DNA of 64,000 nucleotides, taken from the NCBI GenBank assembly GCA_018894105.1, contig CM032123.1:1303001-1367000 (forward strand), written 5' to 3'. This DNA comes from Jacaranda mimosifolia. Its lineage: Eukaryota; Streptophyta; Magnoliopsida; Lamiales; Bignoniaceae. Position numbers and translations under genes: made by a program. How positions within the stretch are numbered: the stretch's first letter is position 1; every line of letters begins with the position of its first letter. The notes beneath the pieces were generated by a model. It saw only the letters and a program-made list of their open reading frames with translations. It was not told where the DNA came from and ran no database searches. Positions 39,474 through 54,099 of this stretch are shown one piece after another.

Positions 39474-42400
39474 ATGACCACCGTTACCTCCTCCTCCGTC
39501 TTTCTCTTCCGGCCACCGCAGGTCCGCCGCCGTCAGAGTACAACTCTCCTGTCTACCAAAACTGCCTTCTTCCCTCCGCTCACTCTCTTTCCTCCCTCTG
39601 TTCCAATTCGCTGCCGGTGCACTCCCTCTCCTATCTCTTCATCTCTCAAGGTATTACCAACTCAACGTTCTCTTACTACCTCTTCCTCCTCCTCTTCTTC
39701 TTCTTCTTCTTATGTACATTCAGTTAATTCTTTTGGGAATTGGGCCTTTCCTTGTAGAAGTTTGTCTTTTTAGGTGGGATGAAGAAATATGGTCATGCTT
39801 TTCACATTTAGAGGCATTTTCATATTCTAAGTATTAATCTATGTAGGAGCGAATCGGTGGGATTAAGAAAACATGGACTGACTTGAGCAGCTTGAACTAC
39901 TGGGTGGTTAAAGACTATTACAGACTCGTGAATTCCGTAAATGCGCTGGAACCTCACATTCAAAAGCTCTCTGATGAACAGGTTTGCTCTGGTTTACTAT
40001 TAATCTGGCTGATTTTTTCAGTTCAGTATCATTTGTAGATGTTCTTTTTATCACTTTTCTTCTTTTTGTTCTTGTAGTTGAGCGCAAAGACTCTGGAATT
40101 TCGCCAGCGGTTGAAGCAGGGTGCGACTCTAGCTGATATTCAAGCTGGTATATAATCAACTTATCCATTTTGTTAAAGACCTAATTTTTTTTGGGTTCAC
40201 CATCAAAAGTTTCAATGTGATTTGCTGATTTTTTTTGCTGTTCTTCGTAGATTCTTTTTGTTTTTTTACTGTCAGAACTTAGTTTTGTATTCTTTTCATG
40301 ATGCATTTTATTGTAGAGGCTTTTGCTGTAGTTCGTGAAGCTGCAAAAAGGAAGCTTGGAATGCGTCACTTTGATGTTCAGGTATTCTATGCATAAACAC
40401 CCAGGCACGATAATTTTCTGTGTGCAAAAAGGTGCAAGAGAAACTGTTAAATTTCAAACTTTCTTAGTCTTTTGGGTACCCGGAGAAACAAGAACTTGGA
40501 CATTTTCTGTTTTTCCGTTCAGAAATAGTTTGAGTAAGCCTTTTAGTATTTAAGGCGTTTTGCAGTTTTTTTAGAGTTTTTGGTGCAACCTTTTTAGTGT
40601 CAAGTTGGTGTGCTGGTGATAGTATATACACTCTTTTGGCATGCATGATTTAATTTATAAAGCTATAGTAGCATTCTTTACTCTTTTGAAACTTTAGTTG
40701 GTAAAATCTAATATCTAGAATAGTGTGTGAAAGATAATTGATACCAAAAGAAAGGTACTTGAAGCTTGTCTGAGACTTTCTTATTACAGATTATTGGTGG
40801 CGCTGTGCTTCATGATGGATCAATTGCAGAAATGAAAACTGGGGAAGGGAAAACCTTAGTGTCGACTTTGGCAGCTTATCTGAATGCTCTGAGTGAGGAG
40901 GGTGTTCATGGTATGACGTTTCTATTGTCCTCACTGATAGAAAAGTGTTGAATGCTATGTGTCAGACCAGGCTGGTGTTCACAAAATAGTGTGTACATGT
41001 TGGTTTTCGCAGATCCAAATGCCATTATTAAGGGTTACATTAATCAATTAGGAATAGCTTATGGATGTGTGATCTCGCTTGTTGAAATTTGGTGTTTTAT
41101 AGGTCCCAGCATTCTTAACATGTACTCTCTGTGGCAGTGGTTACAGTAAATGATTACCTTGCTCACCGGGATGCTGAATGGATGGGTCGTGTGCATCGAT
41201 ACCTAGGTCTCTCAATTGGACTTATCCAAGTAATTTTCTTCAAGCCCTATTGTTTATATGTGCAGTGCTTGTGGCTGAAAACATACAAGAACTGTTTTGA
41301 GATCACTTTATTAGCTAAAAGAAATCCACAAAATTAGACGATAAGTAAGTGGATTAAAGCCAAAAAACACCCAAAAAAGGCATCAACAAGGAGATATTTA
41401 TGTGTTCTTTTATGGGTAAACCTTGTATAAAGTGCTCAAACATAGATGTTTTCTTATCAGTACTTGGATATACAGGCCACCTGCTGCCAATCATAGGGTT
41501 GAGTATTATTATTAAGATTCAGACACGCTTAAGTCCTTTATTCTAGAGGACCATGAACAAAGAAAAATGTATTTTTATTTAGAATATAAGAGGACTTTCA
41601 GTGCGTTATAGAATATCTAATTACACACATCAGATATTGACAGCTGATTTTGCTGCAGAATAATTGCTAGTTGACATTGTTGCAATGTGTGCAGAGAGGG
41701 ATGACACCTGAGGAGCGAAGATCGAACTACAGATGTGACATTACTTACACCAATAATTCGGTAAGTTTATGTCCCATGCACTGAGCTAACAAATTACTGC
41801 CGCTTACTTCCTTTCTGAATAAATTTATTGCTGCCATAGTATTATTTAGTTTCAATTGCAGTTGATTTGTTGTTCATCTTCTTGCTTTCACAACTTTAAT
41901 GTATGTCTTCTTTCCTTATTTCTGGCCCCAGGAACTTGGTTTTGATTATCTGCGAGATAATCTTGCTGGAAGCAGCGAACAACTTGTGATGAGATGGTAA
42001 CCCATTAGTCTTTGTACCTGCATGCTTAGATCTGGTACTCTTATAGTTACTGTTGGCAAAAGTATTTTATTGTGAAACAGGCCAAAGCCCTTCCACTTTG
42101 CAATAGTTGATGAAGTCGATTCTGTCCTCATTGATGAAGGACGAAATCCTTTGTTGATAAGTGGTGAGGTAATTTGCATGTTTATGATCAACCTGCAGAA
42201 CATGTTTATTTGCATTCACATCATTGAATGAGTAGTAGTAACCCTCTCAAAACTTAAAGAAGCAGACAAAAGAAATAATTCGGTCTTTCAGGAGGTTATT
42301 TGATGTAGGGTTGTATTTAGATCGTAATTAGTCAACTAGGTTCTTCGGAAGATCATTTTTCTTTTTGATTTCTTTTTTCAACTAATACTATTTATTCCAG

Positions 42401-45400
42401 GCAAGTAAAGATGCCGCACGATATCCAGTTGCTGCTAGAGTAGCTGACTTGCTGATGCGAGGGCTTGTGAGTCCCAATTTTTGCCCTTTTCTTTTAATCA
42501 CCTTAGAGATTCTTTCTTTCTTTCTTTCTTTTTTTATTTTTATGTTTTTTGGAAAAGTTGTACAATCGAGTATGTAGAATTCTATTTAACATTTTCAGTT
42601 TAATTGACAGCATTACAATGTGGAGCTTAAGGATAATTCGGTGGAACTTACTGAGGAAGGAATACTACTGGCTGAGATGGCTTTAGAAACAAATGACTTA
42701 TGGGATGAGAATGATCCTTGGGCTAGGTGATCATTAATCAAATTTCTCATTTATGTGCATATATTTGTAATTGCTTCTACGGTTCTACCAATATGGCTCC
42801 TTCAAATAGTTTTTTCAGATTCTTCATGCAGAGACTAACTAAAACCTTTGGCCAAATATCGACTGCTTTGGTGTGTAATCCTATTCTTATTTTTCTAAAA
42901 ACTCTAATTTCTCAAATGTTTCTTCTGATGCTGCAGGTTTGTTTTGAATGCATTAAAAGCCAAAGAATTCTACCGGCGAGATGTACAGTACATTGTGCGA
43001 AATGGAAAGGCTCTTATAATCAATGAGGTATTTAGCCACTGATGAAGTATCTCCATTTAGTTTCCCCAGATGATTCCCATTATTCCTGTTCTTTATATGA
43101 TTGGGCAGATGAATATGGCACATGTTTGCATCCACTTATATTGATAGCAATAAGAAAAGTGCCGGATAGTTTAAAACTGACTAATACTCTTTGGGCAGAG
43201 TAAGCATTAAAATACTACTTTCTTTACCCCAAAATCACATACAGGGATTGATTGAATATGTTAGGAAAGTTATGAACAATTCAAAGAAGGGAGTTTTTTT
43301 GGGATTTCCCCCAATTAAGCTGTCTCACTTGAATTGATTCAAACATTTTGTCTTTTGGAGGATGGGAGTCTTGTGGAAAATTGCTTCATTGAATTATATG
43401 CTGCTGCCAGTAGAAAGAGTTGATGTGAGTGCTTGCATTCAACATTAGCTGGGATTTGGTCGTCACAAGCACATGCATCAGGTTTAACTGACTAATCGAA
43501 AAATGGGACCTAGTATTACCACACTGATTGGCCTGTTACTTTTAAATTGCTATATTTGCTTCGGTTTCTTGCTGATATTTCTGAGATATAGATGTCGTTC
43601 TTAAGTAGTTACCTTAGTTATCATCTAGTACAGCGATCTATTTAGTTTCCTTGATGTGGAAGCCCTTTCTTATTTCTTCTTTGCAGTTGACTGGTAGAGT
43701 AGAAGAGAAAAGGAGATGGTCTGAGGGCATTCATCAGGCGGTGGAGGCCAAAGAAGGGCTGAAGATTCAGGTATCACAGTTGACTATTAGCTTTGCTAGG
43801 CTTTCTCGTCATGATTTTACTTCACATTATGTACTTTCTTATGAAATTCAAACTTTCCGAAATTTGTTAGGCCGATTCTGTTGTTGTGGCCCAAATTACT
43901 TACCAATCACTATTCAAACTATATCCCAAGCTTTCAGGGATGACTGGGACTGCAAAAACTGAGGTAATTTCATTTTCATAAGTGCAAGACTTAATTTTGA
44001 ATGAGCTTGAAGAGTATCTACTATTCATAAAAAAATGTTTCCCATTTGTTACTGTAGGAGAAGGAATTCTTGAAAATGTTTCAAATGCCAGTTATTGAAG
44101 TGCCCACAAATATGCCAAATATTCGTAAAGACTTGCCCATTCAGGCATTTGCAGTAAGACATTGAATTCTACTAAAACTTTTCTCACTGTTCTAGGGGCC
44201 ATTATTTCTCTTATTCAGATTTTGAATGGTGTATGATCTTAAGACTGCTCGAGGCAAATGGGAATATGTTCGTGCAGAAATTGAGTTTATGTTTAAGCTC
44301 GGACGGCCAGTGTTGGTTGGGACTACTAGGTACTCATGTCTCATTTTCTTCCAATTTGGTGCCTATTGAACAGGAACTCATCTAAAAGTAATCTAAGTCA
44401 AGGTTTTGAAGCTGAAGATGTAGTCAATACAATGATGAGCTTAACTGCATCAAGTGGCATTATTATTTTGCCATGTATCAGAACTTTGAGTTGGATACAT
44501 TAATTGTTTAATATGTTCCTCTCAAGTCTTTATTTTTTCCCCTCATGGATCATTCCAATCAGCTTATTGGTTGGCTTCTTATTGGCACTAAAGCTAGCTT
44601 TATTCTGTTTGTGCAATACGCAGTCAATTTCTTTTCCAAAATTCTTCATTGATGTCGCATATTTTAAGCACCAGAATGTTAGCAGATCTCATCATAGATT
44701 TTGATTCTTGATGCAGTGTCGAAAATTCTGAATATCTATCTGCTTTGCTGAGGAAAAGAAAAATCCCCCACAATGTCCTTAATGCACGCCCCAAGGTTTG
44801 TATTGAGTGACCTTATGATCTTTGGATTCCTTTTACTTATACACTTCTTTGTTCATCTGTATGGGGCTTTAACAATTTATCTTTTGCAGTATGCTGCTAG
44901 AGAAGCTGAGATTGTTGCCCAGGCTGGTCGAAAACATGCAATCACTTTATCAACAAATATGGCTGGCAGGGGCACTGACATTATCCTAGGAGGAAATCCA
45001 AAGGTAGATATTATTTTAGGTGATCTTATTAAGGTTGATAATTTGTTTGCGTCATTCTTGAGGGAGGAAGCCTTTTGTCTTCTGTTAGACTTTATCTGTT
45101 TTGGGTTTCCTTTCGCCAGATGTTGTAATTGTGAAAAGCATGATGGTTTACAAAGAAGAGAGTCACATTTGTGTTGTCTCTTTGTCAGATGCTCGCTAAA
45201 GAAATCTTGGAGGACAATTTGCTTTCATCTCTCACACAAAATGTTCCTGATGTTGAAATTGATTCAGGGGCAACTTCAGAAAAGGTGAAAACTAATTATT
45301 CCTTCAAGAAACAAAGAAAATGATAATTTCTATATGAACCCCTAAAGCGTTTTTTTCCATGCAGGTCTTATCTAAAGTGAAGGTTGGACCATCATCATCA

Positions 45401-48400
45401 GGCTTGCTAGCTAAGACTGCTCTTATGTGTTAGTACCATTATTTGATTACTAAATTTCAAACTCCACATGTTTGCCTTTTCACCTTGTTTCTGCTATATT
45501 TATGAGTTATCATCTTTCGTTTTAATAATACAGCTAAATATGTGTGCAAAAATGAGGGTAAGAGGTGGACTTATGATGAAGCAAGAAATATGATTGCAGA
45601 GTCTATCGAGATGAGCCAGTCAATGGAATCGACAGAGTTGCAGAAGCTTGTTGATGAGCAGACGGATATGTACCCTCTTGGCCCATCTATAGCTCTTGCT
45701 TATCTATCAGTTCTAAAGGACTGTGAATCTCACTGTTACAATGAAGGGTTGGAAGTTAAAAGGCTTGGAGGTCTTCATGTGATTGGAACTTCCTTACATG
45801 AGTCTAGGAGGATTGATAACCAGGTGTGTTATTCAATTTGGTTAAGTTTTAGGTGGGAATGAATTTTTTAGCTAATATTGGAGACTAAGATGGTATTTCT
45901 CAATTTATGATTCTTAATATAGGATAAATAACTAAGACATGTAGTTCAAAATGTAGTAGTAGATTATTTCATTAATACTTGGTCTTTGGTGCTTAAGATT
46001 TTCTGCACATTTTTAATCAGCAACACTCTGTTAACCAGTGGATTTTGTGCTGTGGGGTTGAGGGATGGCTGGTTGGATTTGTAGGGGCCCATTCCTTGAT
46101 ATAACTGTGAGTTTATCACGTGTGTATGTCGAGATGAGTGTGCGGACATGCAAAATATAGATGTGGAGAAAAAGAAGCACAGAATATTTTATGCCTGCAG
46201 AAACATAAAATTTTCTATCTTATTTGAACTTTTAGTTGACATATGGAGATAAGATTTGTTCTTATTCCATTTTGATGTTTAATATTGATTAGTAGAATTG
46301 TCTTTTTGAATTAAAACTTAGTAAAGTTGTAAATTCATGTTTGTTTTAGCACATACCAAGAACAACTTTCTTTTCTCCACTCTCCTAGCTTCTCTCTCTT
46401 CATTTAGTTTTTATGGCTTTCTGTGTTGTTTATTGTGTTATTGGCTCTGCGGTCTTTCACGGATTTCTAATTTCATTGCTTGAATAGCTTCGAGGCAGAG
46501 CAGGGAGACAAGGGGATCCTGGATCAACACGGTTTATGGTGAGGTATAATCAGTTCTTTTTTTTCGCTTGCCTGATGATATTTGAGACATATACTCCATT
46601 GGAACCAGTCACATGAAACTGAATAAAATCAAGGGACGAGGATCATAATCACATTCTTCTACCATACAATATTTTTCCTTCATTTAATTTTGTGCTTTTC
46701 TAAGTAATAGTGTAATACCTTTCTGTATCAGCTTAAACAATGTCTTCGATATTGATATTTTATCCAAGTTCACATTATCTCCAGTTGATGCAATGGACAA
46801 ATTAGAAAATTCCCCACTGAACTTTGGCCATTGATACAGCAATGACTGCTTGAATCTCGGTGATATCATTTTCATGCTTGTACTAACAGTGGTCGTATTT
46901 TAAGCTTGGGACATTCACTCCAGAAATTTGTTGACTCTTATGGCTTTTTCTTTCTGTGCAAGACTAAATTATTGCCAACTTATATTCACATCATGACCTA
47001 AAACTTTGGTAACTCCAAACATTTTTTACTGAGCCCCGCTCTACTGAGTTACCTTGATATTCAAGCAAAACCCTGTCTTTGACATGTATAGATCAAGGAT
47101 ACAAATTTTTCGGATCATATATTTACAACTGCTACTATAAACACTTGTAGAAATTTGTTTGCATATCAAAGGAGCTTGAGCTTGGTGAGATTGGTGAATA
47201 CTTGAATACACCTTCTACTCCAGCTTCCCAGCTAACTACTAAACTGGTTTAAGTGACTTGCATCTTCGCGTTGTAAATTTTTCGGTCGTGTTATCATTGA
47301 TCTCATTTCTCATTCAAATCACGTTATCGTAACAGCTTGCAGGATGAGATGTTTCAGAAGTTCAATTTTGACACTGAGTGGGCAGTAAAACTCATATCTA
47401 GAATCACAAATGATGAGGATATTCCAATAGAGGGTCATACAATTGTGAAACAGGTGTGATTTAATGTTGTTATATGTATGTTTGTCCTTGTGCCCCACCC
47501 CGTTCCATCTCTTTTAACGGTGATATACTTTTGTGTGAGCTCAAATAGCTAATTCTACCATTGGCTTCCAGCTTTTGTCCCTGCAAATTAATGCTGAAAA
47601 ATACTTCTTTGGCATAAGAAAGAGTCTCGTTGAGTTCGATGAAGTTTTAGAGGTATCATCTAACCTTCTAGCATATGCCATTTTCCATTCCCTTAATTCT
47701 TCTTTCTACTTAATTTTTTCCGTGGGGAAGGAAGAAACAATACTGTTGTTATAATAATTTTATGCAGTACTTTTATGGATATAAATATTTTTAACTCAAT
47801 TCTTACTATGACCGTTTCAAGCTAATTTCCAAAATGAAAAAAGAATTGTAATTTTTCGACAATGATGCTATCTTGATAATAATAGCACTATTTGCTTTAA
47901 TGTTGTCTTCTTATCAAATTGTGATCTTTATTTTTTAGCATCTGTAGTGCATATTAGACTGTGTTCTTGTTGGTCTGGCAGGTGCAAAGAAAGCATGTTT
48001 ATGATCTTCGTCAACTAATACTGACAGGTGATTCTGACAGTTGTTCACAGCATATTTTCCAGTAAGTTCCTTTTCACTTTCATATACTTGATTTATGAGG
48101 ATTACCTCAAGTGGATCCCCAATTTGTTTTGCCTTCATCATTTGAATGAAAATACCGAGTTGCAAAAATACATGGAATGCCTGCTAGCATTCTGAACATA
48201 GGATGACCCTTTTTGTGAAAAAAATTTATGAACATGCTAAGAAATTGTCTTTAGGTACATGCAAGCAGTGACAGATGAAATTATTTTCAAGAGTGTGGAT
48301 CCAACGAAGGTGACAAACTTCACTAGAATATACATTCTTTAATGCATTAATTCTTTTGACTCTTTCTAAGAAACTATTGTGAATGTTATAGCATCCAAGC

Positions 48401-49412
48401 AGCTGGAGTCTGGGAAAGATTTTGAAGGAATTTAAAGGAATATCTGGAAAAGTCTTAAATGGTGCGTCTTTTTTGTAACTCGTTTTGTTTGTTGATGGAT
48501 ACATACTCTCATTTGGACCCTAAAGCATTGGAATATTTCTAGACTCATTTGCAGGAGTTACTGAGGAACATATGCTGCAATCACTATCCCAAGTTCACGG
48601 CTTAACTTCCATTGAAATTGACGAGTTTCACCTTCCAACTTTGCCTAAACCTCCAAATTCCTTCCGAGGCATCCGCATGAAAAGCTCGTCATTGAAACGC
48701 TGGCTAACAATATGTTCTGATGATTCAATAAAGTGAGCATCTTGTACACATCTCAATTTCTTCAAGACTATCTCTTTTCCTAATTTTGGGTTTTTCTTTT
48801 CTTTCTTTTTTTTGTTTGACTTCTGCTAGAGATGGGACATTCAGATCAACCATTAATCTTCTTTGCAAGTACCTTGGAGATTTTTTGATTGCTTCATATC
48901 TTGATCTTATTCAAGAATCAGGATATGACAGTGCTTATGTGAACGAAATTGAGGTACCTACATTACTCCCTTTAATGGTTAACCTTTAACCGATATTGTT
49001 CACAAGCGTATTTATGTTTATTTAGTTTCATTTCTCCGACCTTTAAGTCTGTTTTTCGTCTCACAAAGTAATTTCTGCGTCTAGAGGGCAGTTCTCGTGA
49101 AAACTCTTGATTGCTTCTGGAGGGATCATCTTGTGAACATGAACAGACTTAGCTCAGCTGTAAACTCTATTCTTGCCTAGCTACCTTTTTCTATTTACTT
49201 CTACAGAACAACATTTGTTTGGATTTTTACTGTCTTTTTAACGTCTATAGGTGAATGTGAGAAGTTTTGGGCACAGAAATCCACTTGAGGAATACAAAAT
49301 AGACGGCTGTCGATTTTTCATTTCAATGCTTAGTGCCACAAGAAGGGTAACCGTGGAATCCCTTTTACGATACTGGTCGTCTCCTATGGAGTCTCAAGAA
49401 TTATATGTATAG
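39474..49412 (+). CDS. SECA2: chloroplast protein translocase ATPase SECA2
   Basis: SECA2 is the motor ATPase of the second plastid Sec system (with SCY2 and SECE2), which works at the envelope. I assemble 31 exons with all GT-AG junctions: 39474-39650, 39847-39981, 40078-40147, 40317-40381, 40790-40910, 41138-41229, 41695-41760, 41932-41996, 42081-42168, 42401-42466, 42611-42726, 42937-43027, 43687-43770, 43871-43963, 44058-44153, 44244-44329, 44717-44795, 44890-45003, 45189-45284, 45365-45428, 45534-45823, 46488-46543, 47336-47453, 47572-47652, 47982-48061, 48255-48309, 48392-48461, 48555-48732, 48830-48953, 49085-49159, 49251-49412. The product has 1050 residues. Residues 1-59 hold no Asp or Glu and are Ser/Thr/Arg-rich, a plastid transit peptide. 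Motor motifs: Walker A MKTGEGKT (164-171), Walker B VDEVDS (273-278), TNMAGRGTD (552-560) and GRAGRQGD (721-728). The short C-terminus lacks the bacterial zinc-binding tail. [11 protein letters not shown] replaces the usual DEARTPLIISG. Confidence 0.95.
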
Positions 49413-52400
49413 AAGCATAGCAGTTCTCCTTCCAAAGGTACAGGTCAGTTGCAGGATATATGTTTTCGACAGATTATTACATTCTTAATCGGGCAATTGT
49501 TTATGGACAAGATTGCTGGAGAATGAGGATAAAAGAATCATGACAAGTGACAATCAGATTATTATAGGTATCATTGCTGCGATTTTCTGGTATCAGAAAA
49601 TCGATACATCTTGGACATTGGATTGCAAACGATCTGCAACCAAATGATTGGGTGAAACCTCAGATTTCGCTGCAGAAAGCTGCTGACATTCGGTTGAGAG
49701 AGCTGAATTCTTTACCAACTATGAAAACGTTAAGCCCAGAGGCCAAACGGTTCGATTAACAACTGTTTAGAATGGCCATGATCTTGTCTGAAACAAGGTA
49801 AGATCCTCAAGATCTCAAAACTTGTGACTATGATTGGTGAAATAAAAAAAAAATGAACTCTTTAGTTTCTATCTTGAGATGACAATACATGCATATATAC
49901 AAAGCTACTGTAGAAAGATTATATATTTGTGGTCCCCTTATGATGTATATGCTTCCCATCAACACACAATATAATTTTCTTGGCCAACTTCGGAGATTGA
50001 TTTTGTCATTAGTAGTCTTATGTTGTAAGGGCAAAATGTTGCTGGTATGTCTGAATTTTATGTGTTGGTTTGGATAGAAATTTGCTGTCATGCTGTATAA
50101 AGCAACAACTTTCTTGCCCCAAATTTGGCTGCAATAATGAGTTGCCAATAGGTTGGACCTCAACATGAGCACTTTGGATGGTACTTTTGCCAACTTGAGT
50201 TGTCTGGATCAAGTTAAATTGATGGATCACTTGTGTCTGCTTATATTATATCATTTAATTGAATTATGAACTGTCAGATATATACAGTTACATCAGCGTT
50301 TTATATTATAATATCATTATATTATTGTGCGTTTGGTACATAAATAAGTGGGCATTATGAAAATTTCTATTTATAAGTAATTTTAGTTAACGGCAAATTT
50401 CTTCTTAAGTTTATTTTATTTATTTATTTTTGTTTATTTGTTTTTCTAAGCTTGACATGGTCTCTTATATAGTTTATTAAAAGAAGATAAAGAAATGTAT
50501 CTCTTAGAAAATTAATTATTTGAGACCATGAAAGATAATATATATTCTTGTCATTTACTTTTTGTAGTAATGCCTATAATTAGAAATTAAACTACCCTAA
50601 TGACCTCTAATAATAATAATTTATTTATTTATTTTGAAGGGTATCTTTTACAACAAATCTATAAATTCAATTATCAAATTAAGAAAATCACTTTTACAAC
50701 AAATCAATAAAATACAAATATCAAATCAAAGAGGATGGAAGTATAAACTCTACAAGATCATAATTAAGAGGCACACATAAAGTGCATATAAAGACACCCA
50801 TTCAAGAACAAACATATAAGGTGTACATAAAGACGTCCATTCAAATTGAACACAAGATCTCCCACGTAATAGGAGAAATTTGATATTAGTGAGTTACAAG
50901 ACTTTTAATAATCAATTAATTAAGCCCACATTGATATGTAATGTCCGCGTTTGGACAAATCTCAAGGAAACCGTTATAATTAATTGGTATTAATTTTTTA
51001 ATAAAGTTTCACGTCCAAACTAGCATTATTATCATTATAATTGATATTATAAGTATTATTATTGTTATTAATGATTAATGATTGCCATTGTCGGGAGAAA
51101 AATGGAAATTCTTACTTATTTATTTAATTTTATATACACCCCTTATATTACTTATTTGTTGCTGATCACTAGCACTGGTTTCCTGACGACGGGCTGCCAA
51201 CTACATGCACATATTAAATAATTATTCTATTTATATATTTATGATATCATATTACACCTACCATGCTATATGACCTCGCAATTTTAATATATATATATAT
51301 CTTAAATTGATCAAAATATTTTATAAAAGTAAACATAATTTAATATATTTTATAAAAGTAAATATAATTTAATAACATATTTATTTTCCCTGCATCGGTA
51401 TTGCTGATGATAATTTGACATTTTATAACCATGCTTGCTGATATCTAATTTGTCTTATATCAAAAGAGTCGGGAGTTTGAAAATAATTTATTTCTCCTTT
51501 CTTACTCTTCGAGACATCTTTTTACGAAGATAAAATCCTCCATTAGAAACATGCTGAAGGGATAATATCTAGTGCCACTAGGCAATAATATCCAATGGAA
51601 GACTTGGTCACATCATTGATCATCTTTTTAAGCTCATTGATTAAGGTATTATAATAATATCTTGTTAGATTTAGTCATTGTCTTGGTTCATCTTTTTCAA
51701 GCCCTTGATCAGGGGATTTTATGATATTTAATTTGTCCCACATCGAGAGAACATAGAGTTATTTTTCCTTATTTACCTTTTTAAACTTTTTTTTTTATTA
51801 AAATAAGGACATAATTTTTTACCAAATGTGTGCTGATAGGATGATACGTAAAAACAATTGGGCCTGCATCTTTGACGATAAAAAGAAAATGTATTTTTAT
51901 TCTATGAGTTAGAATTATTAGGAGATATGGCTCCTTCACCCAATGATTTGGAGGTAAGAATTTCAAAATTAATAATAATAAATTCATTGTAAATATTTGA
52001 ATGATTTTGAGGTATGGTAAAGTTTAAATGACACATTTTATCACTCAATAAAATTCAATAATATATTTACAGCAATATTACATAAATAAGAACAAATAAA
52101 TCACCCAAAAAAAAAAAAAAGTACTGGAATCAATCATTGAATGTAAGTCTCATAAAATCTAACATATATGTGATATTATATCTGAAATATCTAATTAGGG
52201 ATTTGAAATTTTGTCTCCTGAACAAAAAATATCAAATATTCCAGGGTTAAAAAAAATAAAAATTGAACAGTAAAAAATTAAAATAAATTATAATAAATTT
52301 AAATATGGATTATCATAATCCAAAATACATTCTTCAAATTTAATTGCACTAAATAAAATAATTTAATTTAATAAAATATTATTCCCTAGTGAAAAATTAT

Positions 52401-53475
52401 ATTATAAGGAAGAAAAAAAATTGAACACAGAAATTCAAATTTGTGTACAGCCGCCCTAGACTATATTTTTCCTAAGTTCAAAATTAAATTAGTGCCTTGA
52501 GAACAACACCATTTGTCAGCAACATGTGGGTTTTATAATTAATTGAAGACTTCTTGAATTGGAAGGGAATTAAATTAATTTTTTAGGAAAAGGTGCATGA
52601 ATGTTAACCATATCTTTCCCTCTTTAAAGTCAAATTCCAATGATGTGGAAAGCCATCAAGAAAAATTATATGGACTTCCTTTTTTTTTTTTTTTTTTTTA
52701 ATTTATTAGAATAATAACAATATATTATTAAGCATGAGTCATCATTATTTATATTATATTTATCGAGAAAATTTCGATATTTTTTAATTATACCAGTAGT
52801 CGTTGAGGCACGTTGTTTCTGTATGCATGAACTTAATTTTTCATTATTATTGATACTAATTATATTGATAAATAATAAAGCATTAAATTTTATATAGTGT
52901 TGATAAGCAATATTAATTCATAATAGCTCGCTGAATAACATTCAATATAAATTATTAGTTAATATAAATTCAAATATAGCAAATAATTCATAATTCAAAA
53001 GTTTTAAAATGTGGAATATATATACCTGCGTATATATTTAATAAATATTTTTCATTGTGCTTTGACTTTATTATTTGTATTTTGTAATTTTATATTAAGA
53101 TAAAAACACACTTTGAAGCTAAATTGGAAATTGATAATTCAAAATTTGTGTAATATGGCGTAACCATCATTTTAATTGTGCGAGTCGTCTTTTTCTTTTT
53201 ATATGTTATAAATAGATATTTAAAAGTTTCAAATTTTTGATTGGTTTTGGATTCATTTTGATTATATATGTACCTATATATATCTAATAAAAATAATTAT
53301 ATGCATAGTCGCATCTTCCTTCTCAATTAAATAAATTAAATGAGTCAACAACAAATAAAATAATAACTAACAATGATAATAATGTTATTAAACTTAATTT
53401 GGCTTGTCGCTTAAATGTACCTTTACGTACTAACAACAATATTTTTGGTCTAAGTTGTGCACAAAAGATATAGAC
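49413..53475. other. SECA2 3' UTR and AT-rich intergenic DNA
   Basis: Probable 3' UTR reaches about 49800. Beyond it lies AT-rich sequence without a supported gene. Near 51420-51780 two related segments (TCTAATTTGTCTTATATC and TTTAATTTGTCCCACATCG) look like pieces of an old repeat. A T-run lies near 52679-52699. Confidence 0.4.
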
Positions 53476-53491
53476 ATTCACCGTTAATTTA

Positions 53492-53605
53492 CTGAGTGAT
53501 CTGTGATCCAGTAACATAAGTTTTCCACATAATGTGAGAAGTTGGGAGTTTGAGCCCGAACAGACTTTTGATGTTCGTGTGTATAAATTAAAAATAAAAA
53601 TAAAA
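53492..53605 (+). mobile_element. short tRNA-related SINE, copy 3
   Basis: Plus-orientation copy, 114 bases. The direct repeats ATTCACCGTTAATTTA (53476-53491) and ATTCACCATTAATTTA (53606-53621) match at 15 of 16. The body has the family signature AACATAAGTTTTCCACATAA, a box-B-like GGAGTTTGAGCCCGAAC and a tail of AAAAT units. Confidence 0.85.
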
Positions 53606-53828
53606 ATTCACCATTAATTTATCTACATAAATATAAATGAAAATTTATCGTTCAGATTGAATTTGATGGGTCCAAATTAACTGTAGGACAAACAAATTTA
53701 TGATTAATATTTAATTATCTCAATTTGCTCAAATCAAATTTCGACTATAAATTTCTTACCAAATCATGTAAAATTTGACCATCGTTTCTATGTCATAATC
53801 ACCCTTTACCTTAAATTAATTACACTAA

Positions 53829-54099
53829 GACCTAATTTGATTGGAATGATAAAGTGGGATATAATATTTTATCCTACTTTATCATTTGTTTGGTTGGAAT
53901 AATAATAAATACTCAAAACCCACATTGAATACTAAAATACCGTGTTTATATGTGCAATTCTTATGATAAATTAACCTGCTAATCCTTATGAATTTATTTA
54001 TCATGCGAATCAAATTATACCATAATGATAAAAAAATTACACAAATTATCACATAATAAATAATCATAAGATAACTTAGAAATCCAACCAAACTAGCCC
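53829..54099. mobile_element. Tourist-like MITE, family B copy 1
   Basis: The ends GACCTAATTTGATTGG and CCAACCAAACTAGCCC form imperfect inverted repeats, flanked by TAA at 53826-53828 and 54100-54102. The element is 271 bases with no coding frame. Its sister copy is at 55395-55672. Confidence 0.8.

Noticed and set aside
39651..39773. SECA2 open frame continuing past exon 1 into a poly-serine stretch
   Set aside because: It hits a stop at 39771-39773. A donor at 39651 and acceptor at 39846 join the transit peptide in frame to [10 protein letters not shown], so the serines come from a TCC/TTC repeat in the intron.
47150..47260. exon-like stretch between SECA2 exons 22 and 23 (AAATTTGTTTGCATATC onward)
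   Set aside because: Exon 22 joins exon 23 in frame with conserved [11 protein letters not shown]. Inclusion would disrupt the motor, so it is probably chance.
49574..49759. small frame in the SECA2 3' region
   Set aside because: No domain, and the position fits 3' UTR. Not supported as a gene.
51735..51745. exact plant snRNA upstream element GTCCCACATCG
   Set aside because: No TATA box at the needed spacing and no snRNA-like sequence after it. A related diverged segment lies near 51447, so it is more likely a repeat fragment.
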